From assembly GCF_001723055.1 (NCBI RefSeq), contig NZ_MDCR01000075.1, forward strand, positions 1 to 64,000: a stretch of DNA of 64,000 nucleotides, in the 5' to 3' direction. Below the pieces are notes generated by a model. The model was given only the letters and a program-made list of their open reading frames with translations, ran no database searches and was not told where the DNA came from. This stretch comes from Streptomyces niveus. Its GTDB lineage: Bacteria; Actinomycetota; Actinomycetes; Streptomycetales; Streptomycetaceae. Within the stretch, counting starts at the first letter, position 1. Each line of letters begins with the position of its first letter. Positions 26,049 to 35,165 of the stretch are shown piece after piece. The position numbers and the translations under genes were made by a program.

Positions 26049-27265
26049 CGCTCCGCCTTCCCCCGTGGAACCTTCAACTCGACTTCCGTGCCCTGGCCGG
26101 GGACCGAGATCAGCTCGGCCGTGCCGCCCAGCTCCCGCAACCGCCCCCGGATCGAGAGGGCGACACCGAGGCGCCCCTCCCCCTCGGCCTGCGCCAGCCG
26201 GCCCTCCGGGATGCCGGGGCCGTCGTCCCTGACCGTCACGATCACCTCGTCCGGCGAGTCCTCGACCAGGATCCAGGACCGGGCGCCCTCACCGGCGTGC
26301 TCACGGACATTGTCCAGGGCCGCGTTCACGGCCGCGGCCAGTTCCCTGGCGGCGGCGGGCCGGAGCAGGACCGGGGCCCCCGGCTCGGCGAGCGTGACGG
26401 CGGAGCCGGAGAGCGGTGCCAGCAGCGTACGCAGATCCCACAACCCGCCCCCGTCGGAGCCGTCTTCCGCGTACTCCACGTCGTCCACCGTGCGCACCAC
26501 CGCGCCCAGCGAGGCGTCCTCGGAGGCGCGGGTGGTCGGTACGAGACCGCTGGAGACCAGTGTCCGCAGGGCGACCTCCTGCTCCCCGGCCATCCGCCCC
26601 AGCTCCGACGCCTCCCCGCCGAGGGCGGTACCGCGCCGCTGCACCATCGCCAGGACCTGGAGCACGCTGTCGTGGATGTCGCGCGCCAGGCGCTCGCGTT
26701 CGCGGGTCGCCGCCTCGATCTCCAGGGCGCGCGCCAGGGTGCGTTCGGAGGCGCGTGCGACCTCCACGATGTAGCCGATCGCGATGGACGCCACCCACAC
26801 CAGCAGCACGTTGTGCAGGGTGTCCCGGCTGGGGGTGCCGCGCCCGAACAGGCTGGCCACGGCGACCAGCGAGGAGGCGAAGGCCGCCCAGCGCCAGCCG
26901 CCCTTGACGGCGAAGGCGAGGACCGCGCCCGCGGTCCATATGCTCGGCAGGGTGGGGCCGTCCTGGTGCCTGGCCTGCATGTCGACGAGCGGGGTGAGCA
27001 GGACGCCGACGAGGGCGATGGTGAGGTCGACGCCGAGGAAGCCCTTGGTGCAGGAGACGGCGTTGGCCACCTTGGGCAGCGTGGCGACCGTCCAGACGAC
27101 GAGGACGGCGAGATACCCGGCGGCGACCCAGGGGTGGTCGAACTTCTCGCGCCCGAAGGCGGCGATCAGGGTCGCGTAGACCATGGTCAGCAGGCGGTAC
27201 GCGGTGAGCGCGCGCCACAGCGGCTGCTCGACCGACATCCGTACGACCCGTTCGCGTCCCGCCAC
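26045..27265 (-). CDS. MacS-family sensor histidine kinase
   Basis: A 406-residue kinase of the NarX/DesK class. About five to six membrane segments fill residues 20-190. A short linker leads to the dimerisation helix with the phosphorylated His in RERLARDIHDSVLQVLAMVQ. The ATPase domain has the N box AVNAALDNVREHAG and the G1 box VRDDGPGIPEG. I place the start at GTG 27265, behind GGGGGAG; further frame upstream has no support. It is coupled to the response regulator by a four-base overlap. There is no extracellular sensor domain of size, so it may sense the membrane. Confidence 0.88.
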   Translation of the reverse strand: MAGRERVVRMSVEQPLWRALTAYRLLTMVYATLIAAFGREKFDHPWVAAGYLAVLVVWTVATLPKVANAVSCTKGFLGVDLTIALVGVLLTPLVDMQARHQDGPTLPSIWTAGAVLAFAVKGGWRWAAFASSLVAVASLFGRGTPSRDTLHNVLLVWVASIAIGYIVEVARASERTLARALEIEAATRERERLARDIHDSVLQVLAMVQRRGTALGGEASELGRMAGEQEVALRTLVSSGLVPTTRASEDASLGAVVRTVDDVEYAEDGSDGGGLWDLRTLLAPLSGSAVTLAEPGAPVLLRPAAARELAAAVNAALDNVREHAGEGARSWILVEDSPDEVIVTVRDDGPGIPEGRLAQAEGEGRLGVALSIRGRLRELGGTAELISVPGQGTEVELKVPRGKAER

Positions 27266-27317
27266 CCGTTCTCCCCCTGCCCGCCTCACCCGCGTGCTGA
27301 TCGCCGTGTCGGCCCGA

Positions 27318-28070
27318 TCAGCCCGTGCTCCCGGCGCTTCCCGTGCTCCCCGCGCCATCGGTCTTCCCGGCCTTCTCGGCCTTCGCCTCCTCGGCGATCC
27401 TGCGCTTGGCCGCCGTCGCGTAGACGTCGACGTACTCCTGACCGGAAAGCTTCATGATCTCGTACATGACCTCGTCCGTCAGCGAACGCAGGATGAAGCG
27501 GTCACTCTCCATGCCCTGATACCGGCTGAAGTCCAGCGGCTCGCCGATCCTGATCCCCGGCCGCATCAGCTTCGGCATCACCGTCCCCGGCGGCTGGATC
27601 TTCTCCGTGTCGATCATCGCGACCGGGATCACGGGCGCGCCGGTGGCGAGCGCCACGCGCGCGAGGCCGCCGGGCTTGCCCCGGTAGAGCCGGCCGTCGG
27701 GCGACCGGGTGCCCTCGGGGTAGATGCCGAAGAGTTCGCCGCGCTCCAGGACCGCTATGCCGCTCTTGATGGCCGCCTCACCCGCGCCGCGCACGCCGGA
27801 GCGGTCGACCGGCAGCTGGCCGACGCCCTTGAAGAACGCGGCCGTGAGCCGCCCCTTCACACCCGGCGAGGTGAAGTACTCCGCCTTGGCGATGAAGGTG
27901 ACCTTCCGGGTCAGGACCGCGGGGAGGAAGAACGAGTCCGAGAACGAGAGGTGGTTGCTCGCGAGGATCGCCGGCCCCTCCTCGGGAATGTTCTCGATGC
28001 CCTCCACCCAGGGCCGGAAGGCAAGTTTGAGCGACCCTCCGATGGAGAACTTCATCGCGCCGTAGATCAA
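27318..28070 (-). CDS. 1-acyl-sn-glycerol-3-phosphate acyltransferase (PlsC family)
   Basis: A 250-residue acyltransferase. The HX4D catalytic motif is NHLSFSD (His40, Asp45), followed by AKAEYF, FGIYPEGTRSPDG (lipid phosphate site) and GAPVIPVAMI. The TTG start at 28070 is preceded by AGGAGG eight bases away, better than the internal ATG five codons later. The C-terminus is a low-complexity GSTGSAGSTG tail. M. tuberculosis has a counterpart (Rv2182c) in the same neighbourhood. The esterase gene on the other side is divergent. Confidence 0.9.
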   Translation of the reverse strand: MIYGAMKFSIGGSLKLAFRPWVEGIENIPEEGPAILASNHLSFSDSFFLPAVLTRKVTFIAKAEYFTSPGVKGRLTAAFFKGVGQLPVDRSGVRGAGEAAIKSGIAVLERGELFGIYPEGTRSPDGRLYRGKPGGLARVALATGAPVIPVAMIDTEKIQPPGTVMPKLMRPGIRIGEPLDFSRYQGMESDRFILRSLTDEVMYEIMKLSGQEYVDVYATAAKRRIAEEAKAEKAGKTDGAGSTGSAGSTG

Positions 28071-28240
28071 CTCGGGTGCCTCCTGTGTGCTGTCGACCGA
28101 CCTTAACCCGCGGGGGGCGCGCGGGTTCCGTCCCGGGCCGCCGACGGCTCTGGTCGGTGTCGGTCCGGTCGCGTACGGTGAAGTACCACTCCCACACGCA
28201 TCACTCCCACACTCACGAAGACTCATGAACAGGAGACCCT

Positions 28241-29020
28241 GTGCCGGTCCTTCCTGGAGCCGAGCCGTACCGCCACGAGGGCGGAGATGTCGGCGTCCTC
28301 CTCTGCCACGGATTCACCGGTTCCCCGCAGTCGCTGCGCCCCTGGGCCGAGTATCTGGCCGCCCGGGACCTCACCGTGTCGCTGCCGCTGCTCCCCGGGC
28401 ACGGCACACGCTGGGAGGACATGCAGATCACCGGCTGGCAGGACTGGTACGCGGAGGTGGACCGGGCGCTGCGGGAGCTCGGCGAGCGGTGCGGGAAGGT
28501 CTTCGTCTTCGGTCTCTCCATGGGCGGGACGCTGGCGCTGCGGCTCGCCGCCAAGCACGGGCACGCGGTCAGCGGCGTCGCCGTCGTCAACCCCGGGAAC
28601 AAGGTGCACGGCCTTTCGGCGTACGCCCTGCCCCTCGCCAGGCACCTCGTCCGGACGACGAACGGCCTGCGCAGCGACATCGCGCTGGCGGGCGGCGAGG
28701 AGGTCGGATACGACCGGGTCCCGCTGCACGCCGCGCACTCGCTGCGGAATTTCTTCCGGCTGGTGGACGGGGAGCTGCCCCAGGTCACCCAGCCGCTGCT
28801 GCTGATGCGCAGCCCGCAGGACCATGTCGTGCCCCCGGCCGACTCGGCGAGGATCCTCGGCAGGGTCTCCTCGACCGACATCCGGGAGGTCGTCCTGGAA
28901 CAGAGCTACCACGTGGCGACGTTGGACCACGATGCGGAGCGGATTTTCGAGGAGAGTCACGCGTTCATCGGCCGACTCGCTCCGAACGTCGGGAAGAAGG
29001 GGAGCACAACCGGTGGCTGA
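28241..29020 (+). CDS. alpha/beta hydrolase, carboxylesterase (Est30-like)
   Basis: A 259-residue serine hydrolase. The oxyanion-side motif LLCHGFTGSPQSLRPWAEYLA (from residue 20), the PLLPGHGTRWEDM loop and the nucleophile elbow GLSMGG with Ser93 match the Est30 and monoacylglycerol lipase-like esterases. The acid is in SPQDHVVPP and the catalytic His in QSYHVATLDHD. There is no signal peptide, so it is cytoplasmic. GTG start with AGGAGA five bases before. It overlaps the next gene by eight bases. Confidence 0.9.
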   Translation: MPVLPGAEPYRHEGGDVGVLLCHGFTGSPQSLRPWAEYLAARDLTVSLPLLPGHGTRWEDMQITGWQDWYAEVDRALRELGERCGKVFVFGLSMGGTLALRLAAKHGHAVSGVAVVNPGNKVHGLSAYALPLARHLVRTTNGLRSDIALAGGEEVGYDRVPLHAAHSLRNFFRLVDGELPQVTQPLLLMRSPQDHVVPPADSARILGRVSSTDIREVVLEQSYHVATLDHDAERIFEESHAFIGRLAPNVGKKGSTTGG

Positions 29021-29717
29021 GCATGACGCGGACCGTGAGCCGCAGCCGATCGACGAGGACGCCGCCTGGGCGGCGATCGTCGCGGGTTACGGGGAGGAGC
29101 CGGCCGATCCGCCGGGCGCCAAGCCCTTCAAGTCGGTCGAGGATCTGGCGCTCCTGGAGAGCGACCGGAACAGTTCCGAGCCCGCGCCGCCCAAGGACAA
29201 GGGGTCCGGGACGACGAAGGCGGACCTCGGGCCGGTGAACCGGTCGGAGACCGTGCCGGACACCAAGCCGGGGACCTCCGCGAACACCGCCGGTGCCGAC
29301 GCCGATTCCGCCGTGAAGCCGCCGCCCGAGCCCGCGCGGGAGCCGGACGCCAAGCCCGACAAGCCGTCGCTCGGCGGCTCGATCGTCTTCGCGCCCGGTG
29401 TGGGCGGCGGGGGGCCGCGTGACTACTCGGTGGCCGAGCCGAAGGACGACGACCTCGACGACAGCGACGAGGGCCATTTCGTACCGCCCGAGCCGCCGCC
29501 GCTGCCGGAGGCCGACGTCACCGCCAAGTTCGCGTGGCTCGCGGTGATCGGCGGTCCGGTGCTGATGCTCCTCGCCGTGCTGTTCGGGTGGGAGATGACC
29601 TGGTGGCTGACGACGGTGTGTATCGGCGGCTTCCTGGGCGGTTTCGTCACGCTGGTGGCACGGATGCAGCACGACGACGACGAGGAGGACGACCCGGGCC
29701 GGGGCGCGGTGGTCTGA
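29013..29717 (+). CDS. hypothetical membrane protein with long acidic disordered N-terminus
   Basis: A 234-residue protein of unknown function. About 165 residues of charged, Pro/Ala/Asp-rich, probably disordered sequence precede two closely spaced membrane helices (KFAWLAVIGGPVLMLLAVLFGW and WWLTTVCIGGFLGGFVTLVA), and the C-terminus is highly acidic (DDDDEEDDPG). The GTG start at 29013 lies inside the esterase end, behind AAGGGGAG, so the two genes are translationally coupled. The disordered part carries a GGSIVFAPGVGGGGPRDYSV segment. I recognise no domain. Confidence 0.75.
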   Translation: MAEHDADREPQPIDEDAAWAAIVAGYGEEPADPPGAKPFKSVEDLALLESDRNSSEPAPPKDKGSGTTKADLGPVNRSETVPDTKPGTSANTAGADADSAVKPPPEPAREPDAKPDKPSLGGSIVFAPGVGGGGPRDYSVAEPKDDDLDDSDEGHFVPPEPPPLPEADVTAKFAWLAVIGGPVLMLLAVLFGWEMTWWLTTVCIGGFLGGFVTLVARMQHDDDEEDDPGRGAVV

Positions 29718-29783
29718 CGCCGCGCCCGTCCTGGGCCGAGCCGGTCTTGACGGGTGTTCAGGCCCGTTGCCCCGGGCGGGAGT

Positions 29784-30569
29784 TCAGGACGCCGGTACGC
29801 GCAGGGCGGCCAGCACCGGAAGGTGGTCCGTGGCCGCCCGCAGGTCGCTCTCCTCGACGCCCGGCAGACCCGACGGCACACCGCAGCCCAGGACTTCGAC
29901 GCCCCCGGTCGTGAAGATCGCGTCGATGCGCTGGTGCGGATCGGCGGGCGTGGAGGTGTACTCGCTCCCCCACGGCTTGACGGCCCAGGCGTCCTGAAGC
30001 TCCCCGGCGATCCGCCGGAACGCACGCCCCTGCGGCCGGTCGTTGATGTCGCCGGCCACGATCGTGTGCGGTACGTCCATGGTCCGTACCCGGTCGAGCA
30101 GCATGCCCGCCTGGGCGAGCCGTTCGTCGCCCCGCAGGCTGAGATGGCAGCTGAGCACCCCGATGCGGGCGCCCCCGATCCGTACAACGGCCGTGGCGAA
30201 GCCGCGCCGGTGCTGGCCGGGGGTGAGGGGCAGCAGTACGTCCTCCGTACGCTCCACGGTCGCGCGCAGCGAGCACAGCAGCAGCGGGCCCGCCGCCGTA
30301 CCGCCGCCGCTGAGGACGACGAGATCGGTCCGGGCGGCCAGCCACGCGGCGCGCTTGCGCCAGCGGAAGAAGCGCGGCGCCTCCTGGACGAAGACCAGAT
30401 CGGGCTCGCAGGCGCTGATCACCCGGGCCAGCGCGTCGCAATCGTCGCGCATGGAGCGGACGTTGTAGGTGAGCACCCGGATCACGGCCGAACCGTCGGG
30501 CTCGGTACGGGAGTCGGGCAGCGAGATCGTGGGGACGGGTCCACCCTGTCCACTTACCGGAACTGTCAC
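29784..30569 (-). CDS. endonuclease/exonuclease/phosphatase (EEP) family protein
   Basis: A 261-residue EEP-fold hydrolase. The family landmarks are IRVLTYNVRSM (Asn ligand), DLVFVQEAPRF (metal Glu), GVLSCHLSL, HTIVAGDINDRPQ (catalytic Asp-x-Asn), RIDAIFTT and ATDHLPVLAALRV (terminal His). Substrate class (DNA, phosphoinositide or other phosphodiester) cannot be told apart by sequence. The chosen GTG at 30569 adds 28 residues before the fold and has a TATCGT -10 box six bases upstream; GTG 30485 (VIRVLTY) is the alternative, without a ribosome site. Confidence 0.82.
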   Translation of the reverse strand: MTVPVSGQGGPVPTISLPDSRTEPDGSAVIRVLTYNVRSMRDDCDALARVISACEPDLVFVQEAPRFFRWRKRAAWLAARTDLVVLSGGGTAAGPLLLCSLRATVERTEDVLLPLTPGQHRRGFATAVVRIGGARIGVLSCHLSLRGDERLAQAGMLLDRVRTMDVPHTIVAGDINDRPQGRAFRRIAGELQDAWAVKPWGSEYTSTPADPHQRIDAIFTTGGVEVLGCGVPSGLPGVEESDLRAATDHLPVLAALRVPAS

Positions 30570-30575
30570 CGGTCC

Positions 30576-30581
30576 ACGATA
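30576..30581 (-). promoter_or_regulatory. leaderless -10 box for the EEP-family gene
   Basis: TATCGT on the minus strand ends six bases before GTG 30569, with no ribosome site between. Confidence 0.45.
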
Positions 30582-30646
30582 GGCCAACGCCCGCCGCACC
30601 CCCGGGGGGCACGGCGGGCGTGATCGTCCGGAAAGGAGCGAGCGGC

Positions 30647-31588
30647 TCAGCCCTGGCGGGCCAGGTCCGCGGCGCCCACCAGCCCGGCCTTGCCGCCCAG
30701 TTGGGCGGCGAGGACCTGCGCGTGCGGTCGCCATTCGCCGCCGATCAGCCAGCGGCGGAAGGACTTTCGGATCGGGTCGAGGACCAGTTCGCCCTCGTCC
30801 GACACACCGCCGCCGACGATGAACGCCGACGGGTCGAAGAGCGAGGCCAGGTCGGCCAGGCCCGCGCCGGCCCAACGGGCCAGCTCCCGGAAGGAGTCGA
30901 CGGCCACCGGGTCGCCCTCGCGGGCGGCGGCGCTGACGTGCTTGCCCTCGATGCCTTCGGGTGTGCCGTCGCCGAGACGCAGCAGGATCTCCGCGTTCTC
31001 GGGGGTGGCGTTGGCGCGTTGTCTCGCGTATCTGACGAGGGCGCGCCCCGACGCGTACTGCTCCCAGCAGCCCTGACTGCCGCAGCCGCACAGCAACCCG
31101 TCGGGTACGACCCGGATATGGCCGAATTCCGCCGCTACGCCGAAGCGTCCCCGGCGCAGTTTGTTGCCGATGATGATGCCGCCGCCGAGGCCGGTGCCGA
31201 GCGTGATGCAGATGACGTCGTCGTGGCCCTGTCCGGCCCCGAACTTGTACTCGCCCCAGGCCGCCGCGTTCGCGTCGTTCTCCACGACGACCTGCATCCC
31301 GACCCGCTGCTCGACCTTGTCCTTGAGCGGTTCGTGACGCCAGTTGATGTTCGGCGCGAACAGGACGGTGGCGCGCTTGTCGTCGACGTAGCCGGCGGCG
31401 CCGATGCCGACGGCCTCGATGTCATGTCCCTTGCCGGCGCCGGACACCGCCGCGCAGATCGCGTCGACGATGCCTTCGGCGGTCGAAGGGGTGGGCACCT
31501 GGTACGTATCGAGAATCGCGCCTTCTTCATCGACCACGCCCGCCGCGATCTTCGTGCCGCCGATGTCGACGCCGATGGTGAGTCCCAT
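30647..31588 (-). CDS. glkA: ROK-family glucokinase
   Basis: A 313-residue sugar kinase. It has the ATP-binding opening TIGVDIGGTKIAAGVVDEEG, ENDANAAAWGEYKFGAGQG, ITLGTGLGGGIIIGN, EFGHIRV and the ROK zinc motif CGCGSQGCWEQYASG. There is no N-terminal helix-turn-helix, so it is a kinase, not a ROK repressor. In Streptomyces coelicolor the equivalent enzyme phosphorylates glucose and mediates carbon catabolite repression. The ATG follows GAGGGAC. It lies downstream of the DUF5304 gene and upstream of the EEP-family gene on the same strand. Confidence 0.95.
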   Translation of the reverse strand: MGLTIGVDIGGTKIAAGVVDEEGAILDTYQVPTPSTAEGIVDAICAAVSGAGKGHDIEAVGIGAAGYVDDKRATVLFAPNINWRHEPLKDKVEQRVGMQVVVENDANAAAWGEYKFGAGQGHDDVICITLGTGLGGGIIIGNKLRRGRFGVAAEFGHIRVVPDGLLCGCGSQGCWEQYASGRALVRYARQRANATPENAEILLRLGDGTPEGIEGKHVSAAAREGDPVAVDSFRELARWAGAGLADLASLFDPSAFIVGGGVSDEGELVLDPIRKSFRRWLIGGEWRPHAQVLAAQLGGKAGLVGAADLARQG

Positions 31589-31653
31589 GTGTCCCTCAGT
31601 TTTCGGTCGAGCCCCGCTGCGCCCAACCGTACCCGAGGGCAGGCTCTCCCTGG

Positions 31654-32130
31654 TCAGTCCAGGTCGATGTGCGTACCGGGGGTGGGGCCCTCATCGCGGG
31701 GATCCGAGGGGTCGTTGGCCTTCTCGTCCGGCTTCTTCAGACTGATGTCCGGTGCCTCGGACGGTCCCTGGGTCCAGCGGCGTTCGTCGCCCTCGACGGC
31801 GGAGCGGTAGGCCGCGAGCAGTTCGTTTCCGGCCGCCGCGAGGTGGTCGAAGAGGTCGGGGTTACGGTCGATGACCGGCTCGACGGCGGACTTGGCCTGA
31901 TTGATGAACTGCTGGACGGCGCCCTGGGCGGCCATCCCGAGCAGCGGGCTCTGGAACGAGGACACCTTGTCGGCGACGGCGTCGACGAACCGGCGCAGTT
32001 CCTCGGAGGCCGAGCCGGGCGGCGGCCCGTGGACAGCACGGCGACGCGCCTTCTCGGCGGCCAGGTCCTCGGCGCAGGCCGTGGCCCAGGCGTCCGGGTC
32101 GGCGGCGGGACGCTCGATGGCATCACTCAT
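31654..32130 (-). CDS. DUF5304 family protein
   Basis: A 158-residue acidic protein, mostly helical. The central segment LRRFVDAVADKVSSFQSPLLGMAAQGAVQ and VEPVIDRNPDLFDHLAAAGNELLAAYRSAVEG are the conserved DUF5304 parts. The last 40 residues are Asp/Pro-rich and disordered. No function is known. The ATG is preceded by GGGGAG. It lies between the ArsA-like gene and glkA, 89 bases after the former, so it may belong to one transcript with the SRPBCC-ArsA pair. Confidence 0.8.
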   Translation of the reverse strand: MSDAIERPAADPDAWATACAEDLAAEKARRRAVHGPPPGSASEELRRFVDAVADKVSSFQSPLLGMAAQGAVQQFINQAKSAVEPVIDRNPDLFDHLAAAGNELLAAYRSAVEGDERRWTQGPSEAPDISLKKPDEKANDPSDPRDEGPTPGTHIDLD

Positions 32131-32219
32131 GGGTTACTCCCCGCATCGGGCAAGGCGCCTCGTCCGGGGCGGACCGGAGGCTGTGTACCTTCGACGGTAC
32201 CTGAACCCCGGTGGGACAT

Positions 32220-33467
32220 TCAGGGAGTGCGCGGCCAGAGCCCGGGGTCCGGCGTGAATCGGACCTTCAGGACACCGTCCGTGAGCGCGGCGCCCGAGAC
32301 GGTGCAGCGGCGCAGGGCGCCCGCGAGGGGCACGATGCGGTGGAACGGACCGACGGTCAGCAGCAGTTCGTCGCCGCGCCGTACCAGGCCGATGTCCGCC
32401 TTGACGGCGCCGGGCAGTGGCAGGGACCACACCAGCAGACCGTCCTCCTCGCGCCGGTCCTCGACCCACCAGGGGTCGGGATCAGGCTCGGTGTCCGGTC
32501 CCGGGTCCGGGCCCAGGTCGGCGAGAGCCTCAAGATCGGCGAGGTCGTCGAGCCCGCGCGGATCCCGGCCGAGGTGGCGCACCTCGCGCAGCGGCCACCC
32601 GGTGCCCGAGCCGGCGCCCGAGCCGGGGCCGTACTCCTCGCTCCACCCGTCCAGGCACTTCTGCTGCTGGGCGGCGAGCGTCGCGAGCCAGGCGTCGGAC
32701 GAATCCGTCGGCAGCACCTTGTTCGGTACGAGGGCGTCGACGCGCAGCCCGTACAGGCTGAGCCCGTCGCGGGCCACGCGCAGGGCGTCGGCGGCGGCCG
32801 GGCCCGGCTCGGCGACGAGCCGTACGGTCGTGCCGGGGGACCCGATCAGCGCCTGGACGGCGGCCAGTTCCTCGTCCCGGCGGGCGGCGGCCCCGTACAG
32901 CCAGTCCGCGGGCATCGGTACGCCGGCGAGCTGCGCGATCATCGGGCGCAGCGCCCGCGCGGCCTGCCGCTCGGCGGGCAGGAGGCGGCCGATGAGACGG
33001 CGCAGCCGTTCGGGCAGGGCGAGGACGGACAGGGCGTCGCGCAGCGGCGGCAGGTCGACGACGAGCACGTTCCAGTCACCGGCGGCGGCCCGGCGCAGCG
33101 CCTGGAGCAGGGCGAACTGTTCGGCGCCCGGCAGCTCGGTCAGCTCCTCGCCGTCGAGGCGGCGGGCGCCGAGCATGTCGAGCGCGGCTGCGGCGCGCTC
33201 CTGGAGCGCGAGGAACTCGGTGCGGAAATAGTCGGCGGGGTCGACGCGCGCCACCCAGAGCCCGGGGGTCACCTCGGCCGGTCCGGCACCGGCGGCGGTC
33301 GTGACCGCCGTACCGAGGACGGTGCCGGGGCCCGCCGGGTCGGCGCAGAGCAGCAGTGTGCGGTCGCCGCGCCGGGCGGCGGCCAGGGCGGTCGCCGCCG
33401 CGACGGTGGTGCGACCGGCGCCGCCGGGGCCGGTGACCAGGACCGTACGCGGCGTCTTCCCCGTCAT
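32220..33467 (-). CDS. ArsA-like P-loop protein with degenerate Walker A motif
   Basis: A 415-residue protein of the ArsA/GET3 group of deviant P-loop ATPases. The N-terminus reads VLVTGPGGAGRTTVAAATALAAARRG; the family norm is GKGGVGKTT. Both the signature Lys (position 14, now Pro) and the P-loop Lys (position 19, now Arg) are missing. Later parts keep the ArsA outline: LLLCADPAG, LWVARVDP, VLVVDLPPLRDALSVLALPERL and VDALVPNKVLP. The C-terminal 90 residues end in a small beta domain. The M. tuberculosis neighbourhood has a counterpart (Rv2184c). The start overlaps the SRPBCC stop by one base, so they are coupled. Confidence 0.82.
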   Translation of the reverse strand: MTGKTPRTVLVTGPGGAGRTTVAAATALAAARRGDRTLLLCADPAGPGTVLGTAVTTAAGAGPAEVTPGLWVARVDPADYFRTEFLALQERAAAALDMLGARRLDGEELTELPGAEQFALLQALRRAAAGDWNVLVVDLPPLRDALSVLALPERLRRLIGRLLPAERQAARALRPMIAQLAGVPMPADWLYGAAARRDEELAAVQALIGSPGTTVRLVAEPGPAAADALRVARDGLSLYGLRVDALVPNKVLPTDSSDAWLATLAAQQQKCLDGWSEEYGPGSGAGSGTGWPLREVRHLGRDPRGLDDLADLEALADLGPDPGPDTEPDPDPWWVEDRREEDGLLVWSLPLPGAVKADIGLVRRGDELLLTVGPFHRIVPLAGALRRCTVSGAALTDGVLKVRFTPDPGLWPRTP

Positions 33468-33952
33468 CAGGTGGTCGGGGTCTCGGCCGCTCCGGCGGAC
33501 CCGGTGGAGCCGGGGGCGCTCTCGACGCGCTTCTTCAGACCGGCCAGGGCGCGGTCGATGATGACCTTCTCGGCCTTGCGCTTGATCATGCCGAGCATCG
33601 GGATCTTGACGTCGACGGTCAGCCGGTAGGTGACCTCGGTGCGCGCCCCGCCGTCCCTCGGCGCCAGGTGGTACGAGCCGTCGAGCGAGCGCAGCATCTG
33701 GGACTTGACCAGCGTCCAGCTGACCTCGTCACCACCGGTCCAGGTGTACGCGAGGGTGTGGTCGTCCTTGATCGCGCCGGCGTCCAGCACCAGCCTGACC
33801 TGCTCGGCGCGGCCCTCGGCGTCGGTGGAGAGCACCTCGGCCTCCTTCACCTCGCCGGTCCACTCGGGATAGCGGGCGAAGTCGGCGATCACGCCCATCA
33901 CGTCGGCGGGTGCCGCCTCGATCGTGATGCTCGACTTGGTGTGTTCCGCCAT
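33467..33952 (-). CDS. SRPBCC family protein (polyketide cyclase/dehydrase-like)
   Basis: A 161-residue START/SRPBCC-fold protein. It opens with KSSITIEAAPADVMGVIADFARYPEWTGEVKEAEVLS, the classical first strand and helix pair, and contains YTWTGGDEVSWTLVKSQMLRSLDGSYHLAP in the sheet and a terminal helix. Such proteins bind lipids or small hydrophobic ligands. The ATG at 33952 follows GGAGGAG. The M. tuberculosis counterpart is Rv2185c. It is coupled to the ArsA-like gene, so the two products may act together. The C-terminus has the same GSTGSAG-type low-complexity tail as the acyltransferase at 27.3 kb. Confidence 0.88.
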   Translation of the reverse strand: MAEHTKSSITIEAAPADVMGVIADFARYPEWTGEVKEAEVLSTDAEGRAEQVRLVLDAGAIKDDHTLAYTWTGGDEVSWTLVKSQMLRSLDGSYHLAPRDGGARTEVTYRLTVDVKIPMLGMIKRKAEKVIIDRALAGLKKRVESAPGSTGSAGAAETPTT

Positions 33953-34052
33953 CGACGTGCTCCTCCAGATGGTGTCTCCCCGGCGGTGCGGGGCGACGGT
34001 CACGCGTTCCGGTACCGGCCGTGCGGTGTGCAGGCTATCGCGTGCGCGCCGG

Positions 34053-34895
34053 TCACCATTCCATGGCCCAGGGCCGTCCGGTGGACGCGAAGTGCCCGAC
34101 GTTCACACACTCCGTCGAGCCGACGCGCATCCGGGCGGCGAGCGGCTGGTGGACATGGCCGAAGAGCGCGTACCTCGGTTTCGTACGGCGCACGGCGTCC
34201 AGCAGCGCGCGGCTGCCGCGTTCGAAGCGGCGGGCGACGGTGTCGTACGTCAACTCCGGCACCTCCGGCGGAATGTGCGAGCACAGCACGTCGACGTCGC
34301 CGAGCCGCTCGACCTTGGCCGCGTACTCCTCGTCGGAGATCTCGTACGGGGTGCGCATCGGGGTGCGCAGGCCGCCGCCGACGAAGCCGAAGACGCGGCC
34401 CCCGATCTCGGCCCGCTCGCCGTCCAGGACGGTGATGCCGGGGCCGGCGTACTCGGGCCACAGGGCCGGGATGTCGACGTTGCCGTAGGTGGCGTACGTC
34501 GGGGTGGGCAGGACGGCGAACATCTCGGCGTACTGGCGCCGTACCGCCGATTCGATGACGGTGTCCCGGTCGGCCTCCAGGCCGGCCCAGAGGTCACGGC
34601 CCAGGTCACGGGCCTCGTCGAAGCGGCGGGCGGTGCGCAGCTCGACGATGCGGTGGGCGTTCTCCTCGCCGAAGAGGTCGGGGAAGATGCCGCGCGAGTG
34701 GTCGGCGTAGTCGAGGAAGAGGACGAGGTCGCCGAGGCAGATCAGGGCGTCGGCGCCGTCGCCGGCGCGGGCCAGGTCGCGGGCGTTGCCGTGCACGTCA
34801 CTGACGACGTGGACGCGGGTACGGCCCGTCCCGCCGTTCCGGTCGGACACGTCACCGTTCTCGTCGCTGTTCCCGCCACCACGCATGCCGCTCAC
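34053..34895 (-). CDS. metallophosphoesterase
   Basis: A 280-residue calcineurin-like phosphoesterase. Metal-ligand motifs appear in order: VHVVSDVHGNARDL (Asp, His), ALICLGDLV, ATYGNVD (Asn), CSHIPPE and LFGHVHQPLAARM. The first 25 residues are Gly/Asn-rich and outside the fold. I use GTG 34895, about 13 bases after GGAGGAGGG; ATG 34886 is an alternative. The substrate is unknown. It is divergent from fadD, with 270 bases between starts in which I identify only the fadD ribosome site. Confidence 0.88.
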   Translation of the reverse strand: MSGMRGGGNSDENGDVSDRNGGTGRTRVHVVSDVHGNARDLARAGDGADALICLGDLVLFLDYADHSRGIFPDLFGEENAHRIVELRTARRFDEARDLGRDLWAGLEADRDTVIESAVRRQYAEMFAVLPTPTYATYGNVDIPALWPEYAGPGITVLDGERAEIGGRVFGFVGGGLRTPMRTPYEISDEEYAAKVERLGDVDVLCSHIPPEVPELTYDTVARRFERGSRALLDAVRRTKPRYALFGHVHQPLAARMRVGSTECVNVGHFASTGRPWAMEW

Positions 34896-35165
34896 CCTAG
34901 ATCGCCGCCCTCCTCCTGTGTAGAGGGGTCCGGACCTGCGGTTACTCCCACGCCCGCAGCGCTGTGGACTACTCTGCGCGAAGGACCGTCAAAAAACGTG
35001 TGACGCAGGGAACATCTGGCCGGGACCCCCTATCCGGAACTGAGTACCGGTGGGTAACGTCCGGGCCGTCCCGTCGTGCTCATCCCCAGGAGCACCTGCC
35101 CGATGTGGACCGCAGCCGGTCCGGCACAGTGTCGTGCCGCCGGCGCCCGACGAGGAGCAGCAGTC

